From assembly GCA_902774335.1 (NCBI GenBank), contig CACYHW010000010.1, positions 32,173-96,172 on the forward strand: DNA of 64,000 nt. Direction: 5' to 3'. The notes beneath the pieces were generated by a model that saw nothing but the letters and a program-made list of their open reading frames with translations, was not told the origin of the DNA and did not search any database. Each line of letters opens with the position of its first letter. Position 1 is the first letter of the stretch. The translations under genes were made by a program, and so were the position numbers. Shown here one piece after another: positions 8,478 through 15,625 of this stretch. This DNA is from an uncultured Bacteroidales bacterium. Lineage in GTDB: Bacteria > Bacteroidota > Bacteroidia > Bacteroidales > Bacteroidaceae.

Positions 8478-10471
8478 AATCCGTTATTAAGATTATGATG
8501 ATCTCAGGAGTGCTGGCTATTACAGCCGGTTGCACAAAGAATGAAAACAATAATTTCAAGTATCTGCTTGATGAGTTTGCCGACCTTAAGGTCATGCGCT
8601 ATACCATTCCCGGATGGGAGGAGCTCAGCCTGCAGCAGAAAGAGTACGCATACCATCTGGCCGAGGCAGCCAAGTGGGGCCGCGATATCCACTGGGACCA
8701 AAACTGCAAGTGGAACCTGCCCATCCGTCACGTTGTTGAGAACATTATCGAAAACTACAAGGGCGACCGCGAGACAAAGGAATTCTCACAATTCATTGTC
8801 TATGCAAAGCGTCTTTTCTTTGCCAACGGCATACACCATCACTATGCCGAGGACAAGTTCTTCCCCGAGTGCTCACAGGAGTATTTCAAGTCTCTGATGG
8901 AGGCCGTGGGCGAGGGTGACAAGTGCGCCCGGCTGCTACCTGTAATCTATGATCCCAATACCCTGCAGCAGCGCCGCTCAACATCTACCGACGGTGACAT
9001 CGTTGTCCTGTCGGCCGGAAACTTCTATGAGGGCGTGACCCGTGCCGAGGTTGAGAAATACTACGCTTCCATCGAAGACAAAACCGATGAGACTCCCATC
9101 GCATACGGCCTGAACACCAAGGTTACCAAGGATGACAAGGGCAATATCGTTGAGATACCCTGGAAGATAGACGGCATGTACGGACCTGCCATCGCCAAGA
9201 TCTGTGGGGAACTCAAGCTGGCTGCCGCCTGCGCCGAGAACGATATCCAGAAACGTGCACTGGGCCTGCTGGTCAAGTATTACGAGACCGGTGACCTCAA
9301 GGTATGGGATGAGTTCAACATCGAGTGGGTAAAGGATACCATCGGAACCGTCGATTTCATCAACGGATTCATCGAGGATTACAACGACCCGCTGGGACGC
9401 AAGGGCGCCTGGGAGGGTTACGTAAACATAAAGGACCACAAGGCATCGGAGCGCTCAGTCATCCTGAGTGCCAACGCACAGTGGTTTGAGGACAATTCAC
9501 CTGTTGATCCGCGCTTCAAGAAGAAGGAGTGCAAGGGCATATCAGCCAAGGTCATCAACGCTGTCTGCCTGGCCGGCGACGCCTACCCCTCAACACCTAT
9601 AGGCATCAACCTGCCCAACGCCGACTGGATCCGCAAGATGTACGGAAGCAAGTCAGTGACCATTGCCAATATCACCCACGCATACGACTATGCCGCACAG
9701 GAATCACCCACCAGCACTCTTGACGAGTTTGCATGGGACGAGGCCGAGAAGGCATTCTACCGCGAGTGGGGTTCATGGGCCGATGAGATCCATACCGACC
9801 TGCACGAGTGCCTGGGTCACGGTTCAGGCCAGCTGCTGCCCGGTGTCTCAAGCACAGCCATGGGTGAGTACGCATCGGCCCTGGAGGAGGCCCGCGCCGA
9901 CCTGTTCGGACTCTATTTCACAGCCGATCCCAAGATGGTTGAGTTGGGTATCATGCCCAACAAGGATGCCTACAAGGCCGAGTACGCCAACTACATCCGC
10001 AACGGTCTGATGGTTCAGTTCACCCGCGTGGAGCTGGGACGTCCCAACACCGAGGCCCACATGCAGAACCGCAAGCTCATTGCCGAGTGGTGCTACGAGA
10101 AGGGTGCCAAGGACAACGTCATCGAAAAGAAGGTACGCGACGGCAAGACCTACTTTGTGGTCAACGACTATGTAAAGCTGCGCGCCCTCTTTGCCGAACT
10201 CCTGGCCGAGATTCAGCGCATCAAGTCCGAGGGTGACTACGAGGCAGGCAAGAACCTGATTGAGAACTACGCCGTAAACATCGACCCTGCCCTCCACAAG
10301 GAGGTCAAGCAGCGTTACGAGGCTCTGAACCTGAAGCCTTACGGCGGATTCATCAACCCCGACATCGTTCCCGTTGAAAAGGACGGCAAGATTGTCGACT
10401 ACCAGGTTGTCTACAACGACAACTACCTGCAGCAGCAGCTTGATTACGGTAAAAAATACGGCGCACTTTAA
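8474..10471 (+). CDS. M49 family dipeptidyl peptidase III lipoprotein
   Basis: A 665-residue zinc metallopeptidase. The motif HECLGH (444-449) matches the M49 HEXXGH zinc site, and EEARAD about 25 residues later supplies the third ligand and its surroundings. Positions are close to those of the Bacteroides thetaiotaomicron DPP III. Family members cut dipeptides from the N-terminus of short peptides. The N-terminus is hydrophobic and ends in TAGC at residue 20, a plausible lipobox, so the enzyme is probably anchored in the cell envelope. It overlaps the upstream transporter gene by four bases. In some annotations this family was mislabelled dihydrofolate reductase; nothing here supports that. 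Confidence 0.9.
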   Translation: MKSVIKIMMISGVLAITAGCTKNENNNFKYLLDEFADLKVMRYTIPGWEELSLQQKEYAYHLAEAAKWGRDIHWDQNCKWNLPIRHVVENIIENYKGDRETKEFSQFIVYAKRLFFANGIHHHYAEDKFFPECSQEYFKSLMEAVGEGDKCARLLPVIYDPNTLQQRRSTSTDGDIVVLSAGNFYEGVTRAEVEKYYASIEDKTDETPIAYGLNTKVTKDDKGNIVEIPWKIDGMYGPAIAKICGELKLAAACAENDIQKRALGLLVKYYETGDLKVWDEFNIEWVKDTIGTVDFINGFIEDYNDPLGRKGAWEGYVNIKDHKASERSVILSANAQWFEDNSPVDPRFKKKECKGISAKVINAVCLAGDAYPSTPIGINLPNADWIRKMYGSKSVTIANITHAYDYAAQESPTSTLDEFAWDEAEKAFYREWGSWADEIHTDLHECLGHGSGQLLPGVSSTAMGEYASALEEARADLFGLYFTADPKMVELGIMPNKDAYKAEYANYIRNGLMVQFTRVELGRPNTEAHMQNRKLIAEWCYEKGAKDNVIEKKVRDGKTYFVVNDYVKLRALFAELLAEIQRIKSEGDYEAGKNLIENYAVNIDPALHKEVKQRYEALNLKPYGGFINPDIVPVEKDGKIVDYQVVYNDNYLQQQLDYGKKYGAL

Positions 10472-10481
10472 AAAAAAGTTG

Positions 10482-10489
10482 TACCTTTG
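10482..10489 (+). promoter_or_regulatory. Candidate -7 promoter box of metK
   Basis: TACCTTTG matches TAnnTTTG and lies 10 bases after the M49 stop codon. A transcript starting near 10496 would begin at the first helix of the riboswitch, which supports this box. No clear -33 box is visible. Confidence 0.6.
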
Positions 10490-10498
10490 CAGCGGACA

Positions 10499-10568
10499 AT
10501 GTGGAAAGATTTGAGAACCATAAGGTTCCTGACAGCTTGCAACCACACAAAAAAATGCTAAAAGTCAC
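10499..10568 (+). promoter_or_regulatory. SAM-II-type riboswitch upstream of metK
   Basis: The core pattern of the SAM-II (SAM_alpha) aptamer is visible. Helix P1 pairs TGTGG (10500-10504) with CCACA (10543-10547). GATTTG follows at 10508-10513, GCTTGCAA at 10535-10542, and the A-rich strand runs into TGCTAAAAG at 10556-10564. A small extra hairpin (GAACC/GGTTC, 10515-10528) sits in the loop. TGACAGC (10530-10536) can pair with GCT and GTCA of the 3' strand to make the pseudoknot. SAM-II aptamers bind S-adenosylmethionine and repress methionine and SAM synthesis genes, which matches the downstream SAM synthetase gene. The pairing was found by eye; a covariance-model search would be decisive. 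Confidence 0.85.
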
Positions 10569-10598
10569 ACTTACTGACAGCATATAATTTGAATTGCA

Positions 10599-10637
10599 GC
10601 CCCATTGTCCCAAAAGACAGTGGGGCAATATTTTTAT
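10599..10637 (+). terminator. Terminator-like hairpin in the metK leader
   Basis: GCCCCATTGTC (10599-10609) pairs with GACAGTGGGGC (10616-10626), an 11-bp stem with one G-U pair and a six-base loop, followed by AATATTTTTAT. It lies between the SAM-II aptamer and the metK ATG, so transcription attenuation is possible. The hairpin also ends only 18 bases before the start codon and could affect translation initiation. Confidence 0.65.
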
Positions 10638-10644
10638 ACTTAAT

Positions 10645-11940
10645 ATGTCATACTTATTCACATCCGAATCGGTGTCCGAGGGACACCCTGACAAGGTAGC
10701 GGATCAGATATCCGATGCCGTCGTAGACGAACTGTTGGCTTTTGACCCTGAGTCAAAGGTAGCATGTGAGACACTTGTAACCACCGGACAGGTGGTGCTT
10801 GCCGGTGAGGTTAAGTCCAAGGCCTACATAGACCTTCAGGAGACAGCCCGCCGAGTGATTAACCGTATCGGCTATACCCGTTCCGAGTACAAGTTTGACG
10901 GTGACTCTTGCGGCGTATTCAGCGCCATACATGAGCAGAGCGCCGATATCAACCGCGGCGTGGAGCGTGAGGACCCCGAGAACCAGGGTGCCGGCGACCA
11001 GGGTATGATGTTCGGTTATGCCACAAACGAGACCGAGGAGTACATGCCCGTCTCACTGGCACTTTCACACCGTATACTGCGCGTTCTTGCCGATATACGC
11101 CGTGAGGGTAAGGTCATGAAATACCTGCGTCCCGACTCCAAGAGCCAGGTGACCGTAGAGTATGATGACAACGGTAAACCCGCACGCATCGATACCATCG
11201 TGGTTTCAACACAGCACGACGAGTTCATCGCTCCCGACAGTTATACCGTCCAGGCTCAGCTCGATGCCGACAGCAGGATGCTGGCACAGATTGAGGCCGA
11301 TGTAAAGAACATCCTTATTCCCCGCGTAATAGGCACCATCACCTCACAGAAGGTGAAGGACCTTTTCAAGGGTGATATCAAATACTTTGTAAACCCCACA
11401 GGCAAGTTCGTGATTGGCGGACCCCACGGTGACACCGGACTGACCGGCCGTAAGATCATTGTCGATACCTACGGCGGCAAGGGAGCCCACGGCGGCGGTG
11501 CATTCAGCGGCAAGGACCCCTCCAAGGTGGACCGCAGCGCTGCATACGCCACACGTCATATCGCAAAGAACCTGGTTGCCGCAGGTGTGGCCGATGAAGT
11601 TCTGGTTCAGGTTTCATACGCCATCGGCGTAGCCAAACCCATAAACATCTTTGTGAACACCTATGGCACAAGCCATGTGAACATGCCGGATTCAGAGATT
11701 GCAAAGGTAGTGGACCGTCTGTTTGACATGCGCCCCAAGGCAATAGAGAACCGACTCAAACTGCGCAACCCCATATACAGCGAGACTGCAGCATACGGTC
11801 ATATGGGTCGTAACCCCGAGACCGTAACCAAAGTATTTACCTCACATTACCAGCCTGCCAGAACCGTTACGGTTGAACTCTTTACATGGGAGAAACTGGA
11901 CTATGTAGATAAGATTAAGGAGGCTTTTGGCTTAAAATAA
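10645..11940 (+). CDS. metK: S-adenosylmethionine synthetase
   Basis: A 431-residue enzyme making S-adenosylmethionine from methionine and ATP in the cytoplasm. Family signatures are [14 protein letters not shown] at the N-terminus, [12 protein letters not shown] (the ATP-binding hexapeptide region) and [15 protein letters not shown] (phosphate-binding loop). The start ATG at 10645 gives the canonical N-terminus [17 protein letters not shown]; an in-frame ATG at 10594 lies inside the leader and terminator-like hairpin and is not used. It is monocistronic by context: a SAM-II-type riboswitch precedes it and a strong terminator follows at 12134. Regulation by its own product is therefore likely. 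Confidence 0.98.
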   Translation: MSYLFTSESVSEGHPDKVADQISDAVVDELLAFDPESKVACETLVTTGQVVLAGEVKSKAYIDLQETARRVINRIGYTRSEYKFDGDSCGVFSAIHEQSADINRGVEREDPENQGAGDQGMMFGYATNETEEYMPVSLALSHRILRVLADIRREGKVMKYLRPDSKSQVTVEYDDNGKPARIDTIVVSTQHDEFIAPDSYTVQAQLDADSRMLAQIEADVKNILIPRVIGTITSQKVKDLFKGDIKYFVNPTGKFVIGGPHGDTGLTGRKIIVDTYGGKGAHGGGAFSGKDPSKVDRSAAYATRHIAKNLVAAGVADEVLVQVSYAIGVAKPINIFVNTYGTSHVNMPDSEIAKVVDRLFDMRPKAIENRLKLRNPIYSETAAYGHMGRNPETVTKVFTSHYQPARTVTVELFTWEKLDYVDKIKEAFGLK

Positions 11941-12013
11941 CTATAGCAACGTTAATTAGAGTGAAATTTCGGACCCCATAATTAACTTTCTCCGAAAAAA
12001 CAACTCATATTAG

Positions 12014-12109
12014 CGTTCAGAAGCCGAGAATTGACTTCAGGTAAATCTGAACGAGTCTCGTAACAAACATACTTTATAAATAGGACTCGGTTAATAAACC
12101 GTATAAAGT
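12014..12109 (+). ncRNA. Candidate structured RNA between metK and the transglycosylase gene
   Basis: Two strong hairpins lie in the 250-bp gap after metK. CGTTCAGA (12014-12021) pairs perfectly with TCTGAACG (12046-12053). ACTTTATA (12071-12078) pairs perfectly with TATAAAGT (12102-12109) around an inner CGGTT/AACCG hairpin with an AATA loop (12088-12101). A terminator follows at 12134-12164. The arrangement could be an independent small RNA or a structured metK 3' UTR. TAACTTTC at 11983-11990 is only a weak -7 box. No known RNA family was recognised. Confidence 0.45.
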
Positions 12110-12120
12110 GATTTAGTTGG

Positions 12121-12180
12121 AAAAAACAGGTGGAAAAAGACTGACCGGGAGGTTAGTCTTTTTTATTTTGTCCTGTTTGG
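12121..12180 (+). terminator. Rho-independent terminator, probably bidirectional
   Basis: AAAAAGACTGACC (12134-12146) pairs with GGTTAGTCTTTTT (12151-12163) around a GGGA loop, with one G-U pair. A-rich sequence on one side and T-rich sequence on the other allow termination of metK and of the opposing transglycosylase gene. An outer AAACAGG/CCTGTTT pair (12124-12130 and 12172-12178) extends the stem. Confidence 0.8.
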
Positions 12181-12190
12181 GTTCCGGAAA

Positions 12191-13120
12191 TCACTTAACC
12201 CAAGCCTCGCTGTGAGCCTTGGTCTTGGAGGGATTGTAGTGTTCGGCTTTGACGTCGGGGATGTCCACGTAGTAGGTACGGTGAGACTTGTTGTTGAGTT
12301 TGGACTCCCTGAGCCACAGGTTGGCGCGCTTAAGGTCGGCATAGGTAACACCGTTCTTCTCGGCAAAGTCCACAAGGTCCTCAACCGGGTCGGTAACCTT
12401 TATCTGTTTCCTGGCGGGAATATAGGGATAGAGATCCTCGCTCTTGAAGCTGAATCCGAACAGTGAAGGATCTTCAAACATCATCTTTACGGCAAGCAGA
12501 CGGAACATGTAACGTGAGGTCTCGTCAACCAGCCACATGTTAAGTGCATCGGTCTGATGCTGAGCCTCAATACGGCGGTCCATACCCTGCTGTCCTCCGT
12601 TATAGCTGGCGGCTACCGTCATCCAGTTGCCGTACTTGCTATAGGCCTCCATGAGAAAACGGCATGCTGCCTCGGTAGCCTTGACGGTATTGAAACGCTC
12701 GTCGATATTGGCGTTCACCTCAAGTCCGTAGGCTCTGCCGGTAGACTGCGTAAACTGCCACAGGCCTGCGGCACCGGCACCCGACTGTGCCTGAGGATCA
12801 AGATTGCTCTCAATGACCATAAGGTATTTAAGGTCATCGGGTACACCCATACGCTTAAGTATAGGTTCAATCTGGGGGAAATACTTGTTGGCCCTCTTGA
12901 TCATAAGGGTGGACATGTTATGGGAGTATGTAAAGGCTATCAGCTCGCGGTCCATACGCTCCCTAAGGTCGGCACGGTCCAGCTTTATGGTCTGTCCCGC
13001 AAAAGTAACCTGGTCAGGTACGGGAATAACACTGTTCACGACAACATTCTGGGCCTGTATGTTCAGGGATATGCCCTGAAAGAGCAGCAATGCGGCAAAT
13101 ATGGTAGTCTTGACTTTCAT
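12191..13120 (-). CDS. Lytic murein transglycosylase (GH23, MltD-like)
   Basis: A 309-residue secreted enzyme that cleaves peptidoglycan glycan strands and leaves 1,6-anhydromuramic ends. A signal peptide (IFAALLLFQGISLNIQAQ) precedes the SLT domain. The catalytic glutamate is E104 in MVIESNLDP, followed by the GAAGLWQFTQSTG motif and AASYNGG. The C-terminal segment around residues 245-285 (ARKQIKVTDPVEDLVDFAEKN) resembles a LysM-like module, but no clear LysM repeat is visible. The gene converges on metK across a structured 250-bp gap and is divergent from the GH31 pair. Confidence 0.9.
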   Translation of the reverse strand: MKVKTTIFAALLLFQGISLNIQAQNVVVNSVIPVPDQVTFAGQTIKLDRADLRERMDRELIAFTYSHNMSTLMIKRANKYFPQIEPILKRMGVPDDLKYLMVIESNLDPQAQSGAGAAGLWQFTQSTGRAYGLEVNANIDERFNTVKATEAACRFLMEAYSKYGNWMTVAASYNGGQQGMDRRIEAQHQTDALNMWLVDETSRYMFRLLAVKMMFEDPSLFGFSFKSEDLYPYIPARKQIKVTDPVEDLVDFAEKNGVTYADLKRANLWLRESKLNNKSHRTYYVDIPDVKAEHYNPSKTKAHSEAWVK

Positions 13121-13146
13121 AAAACAATAAGTTCAGTTTTGAAGCG

Positions 13147-13154
13147 CAAAAATA
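13147..13154 (-). promoter_or_regulatory. Candidate -7 promoter box of the transglycosylase gene
   Basis: On the minus strand this reads TATTTTTG, a match to TAnnTTTG, 26 bases upstream of the start codon. It forms a divergent pair with the box at 13201-13208. Confidence 0.5.
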
Positions 13155-13200
13155 CATGCTTTTTTTCAAATAAAACAGATGACTTTACAACTATACATGG

Positions 13201-13208
13201 TATATTTG
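13201..13208 (+). promoter_or_regulatory. Candidate -7 promoter box of the GH31 operon
   Basis: TATATTTG followed by CG matches TAnnTTTG. A start near 13215 would give a leader of about 47 bases before the ATG at 13262. No convincing -33 box is visible. Confidence 0.6.
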
Positions 13209-13261
13209 CGCGTGCAATTAAACCATAAAAATTTTTCCAACTATCAACTGATCATTTGCTT

Positions 13262-15625
13262 ATGAGTATGAAAAAAGCATTGGGCAGATTATGTGTCTGC
13301 GCTTCCGTATTGCTCACAGGTACCACCGGATGCCATTCCTCATACCTGGAGCCGTCAAACGGAATATCCGTTTCCACCCCACAGGGAGAGTTGTCCGTAC
13401 AGGTCCTTCAAACCGGAGCCATACGTGTGCAATGCGTTCCGCAGGATATAGAACTTCCCACACTTGAGGAACTGACCTATGCAGGTAACAACACCCCTGA
13501 CTGTAAGGTCTATGTCAGGAAAAAAGGCAATATCTTATTCTTGAATACCGACAAGGGCAATCTTGGAGTCAGGATAGACACCCGCACCGGACACCTGACA
13601 TTCACCGACCGCAAGGGAAAGGTGCTGCTTGATGAGGTTCAGGGTTCACGCACCATAAAGGCCGATACCCAATCATTTGACGGATATAACTGCCTTGACG
13701 TGAGTCAGTCCTTCAAGACCGGGTCCGATGAGTTCCTGTTCGGTACCGGCCAGTTCCAGGACGGCTATCTGAACATACGCGGTCTTACCCGACGCCTGAC
13801 CCAGGTGAACACTCAGATATCCATCCCCATGATCATATCCAACAAGGGTTACGGAATCCTGTGGAACAACTACGGACTTACCGATTTCAACCCGTCGGAG
13901 ACCATCATAGCATTGAATCAGGAGGGTTCAGACGGAACATCAGTGACAGTCAACGCCACCGGAACGGCAGGTAACGTACGTGAACGCCGCTTCTTTAACG
14001 ATTTTGGCGGAGAGTTCAGTGTGGATGCCGATGCAGATTACTCCATCCTTCTGGATGTAGGCCAGACCATGGCACGCAAGCAGCTGCTCCTTATAGACGG
14101 TGACACTGTAATCAACGCCAACAACACCTGGCTCCCGCCCACCACATCGGCCATAACCCATCTTACCAAGGGTACGCATAAGGTATTTGTTAGCGGTTCA
14201 CGTGGTGACAAGCCCACCGTGGGCATAAGAAAGGTGACCGATGTCACCACATTCAGTTCACCCGTAGCCGTTGCCCTGGACTACACGGTATTTGCCGGAA
14301 CGGCCGATGAGATAATAGGAACCTACCGCGACCTGACAGGAACGGTTCCCTCCATGCCGGAGTGGGCTTTCGGTTACATTCACTGCCGCGAACGCTATGA
14401 CAGCCAGAAGGAACTACTGGAGAACGCTCACCGCCTTAAGGACGAGGGCTACCGCACCAGCGTTATTGTCCAGGACTGGCAGTGGTGGGGCAAGTACGGC
14501 TGGAACGCCATGCAGTTTGACGAGGACAAGTACCCCGATCCCAAGGCCATGACCGACGAACTGCACTCCATGGATATGAAACTCATGCTCTCCGTATGGT
14601 CCAAGATTGACAAGAACAGTGAGGTGGGCCGACAGATGAACGCCGCCGGTTATTACATAGACGGAACCGACTGGATAGACTTCTTTAACCCCGATGCAGC
14701 CACAGCCTACTGGAAGAACTTCAGCCAGAGGCTTCTGCCCACAGGTATAGACGCATGGTGGCAGGATGCTACCGAGCCTGAGAACGATGACCTTAAGGGC
14801 CGTAAGGTTGCAGGCGGCAAGATACCGGGTGAGTTCTACCGCAACGCTTATCCCAACAAGGTAAATGAGACTGTCTACAACGGTCTGAAAAATGACCAGC
14901 CCGACCGTGACCCCATGATCCTGACCCGCAGCGGATTCATCGGCATACAGCGTTACGGTGCCATCAACTGGTCAGGTGACGTAGGCAATGACTGGGAAAC
15001 TTTGAAACGCCAAATAGCAGGTGGTCTGAATCTTATGGCAACGGGCCAGCCCTGGTGGACATATGATGCAGGCGGATTCTTCCGTCCCAACAACCAATAC
15101 ACCGACCCCGATTATCAGGAGCGTATGCTGCGCTGGATACAGGTTTCAGTATTCCTGCCCTTCATGCGCGTTCATGGCTACATGAGCCGCACCGAGCCCT
15201 GGAACTACTCCGAGGAGACACAGGAGAACTTCCGCAAGCAGATTGAACTGCGCTACCTGCTCCAGCCCTACATTCTGGAATGTGCCCGCAGAGTAAGTCA
15301 GGAGAACTACACCATGATGCGTCCGCTGGTCTTTGACTTCCCCAAAGACAAGGAAGCACTTAAACAGCAGACTGAATTCATGTTCGGTCCTTCACTTCTG
15401 GTATGCCCTGTCACCGAGCCTGGTGTTACCAAAATGCGTATTTACCTGCCAAAAAACGAGCACGGATGGATTGAATTTGACTCTAAGTTAATTACAAACA
15501 AGGACGACTTAATGTTCAGAGTCAGCCCTCTCGACGGAGGTACATATGTAGATATTGACGTCACAAAAGACGAAATACCCGTATTTATTAACATGGACAG
15601 CGATATTAGCGTATTACTACAATGA
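13262..15625 (+). CDS. Glycoside hydrolase family 31, alpha-xylosidase-like, with PA14-like insert
   Basis: About 787 residues. The N-terminus is hydrophobic and reaches a cysteine at residue 24 (GTTGC), so it is secreted and possibly lipid-anchored, though the lipobox is imperfect. The GH31 nucleophile is D502 in WWQDATEPE and the acid/base is D573 in NWSGDVG. An insert at about residues 235-330, starting near FFNDFGGEFSVDADADY, looks like the PA14-type domain of xyloglucan alpha-xylosidases. These enzymes remove alpha-linked xylose or glucose from oligosaccharides in the periplasm. It overlaps the second GH31 gene by four bases. ATG 13262 is preferred; ATG 13268 and an in-frame TTG at 13256 are alternatives. 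Confidence 0.9.
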   Translation: MSMKKALGRLCVCASVLLTGTTGCHSSYLEPSNGISVSTPQGELSVQVLQTGAIRVQCVPQDIELPTLEELTYAGNNTPDCKVYVRKKGNILFLNTDKGNLGVRIDTRTGHLTFTDRKGKVLLDEVQGSRTIKADTQSFDGYNCLDVSQSFKTGSDEFLFGTGQFQDGYLNIRGLTRRLTQVNTQISIPMIISNKGYGILWNNYGLTDFNPSETIIALNQEGSDGTSVTVNATGTAGNVRERRFFNDFGGEFSVDADADYSILLDVGQTMARKQLLLIDGDTVINANNTWLPPTTSAITHLTKGTHKVFVSGSRGDKPTVGIRKVTDVTTFSSPVAVALDYTVFAGTADEIIGTYRDLTGTVPSMPEWAFGYIHCRERYDSQKELLENAHRLKDEGYRTSVIVQDWQWWGKYGWNAMQFDEDKYPDPKAMTDELHSMDMKLMLSVWSKIDKNSEVGRQMNAAGYYIDGTDWIDFFNPDAATAYWKNFSQRLLPTGIDAWWQDATEPENDDLKGRKVAGGKIPGEFYRNAYPNKVNETVYNGLKNDQPDRDPMILTRSGFIGIQRYGAINWSGDVGNDWETLKRQIAGGLNLMATGQPWWTYDAGGFFRPNNQYTDPDYQERMLRWIQVSVFLPFMRVHGYMSRTEPWNYSEETQENFRKQIELRYLLQPYILECARRVSQENYTMMRPLVFDFPKDKEALKQQTEFMFGPSLLVCPVTEPGVTKMRIYLPKNEHGWIEFDSKLITNKDDLMFRVSPLDGGTYVDIDVTKDEIPVFINMDSDISVLLQ

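Noticed and set aside
8474-10471. Dihydrofolate reductase label sometimes used for this family
   Set aside because: HECLGH and overall layout are those of M49 peptidases; no folate-reductase features are seen.
10594-10644. N-terminally extended MetK start
   Set aside because: The added residues have no family similarity and are coded by the leader hairpin.
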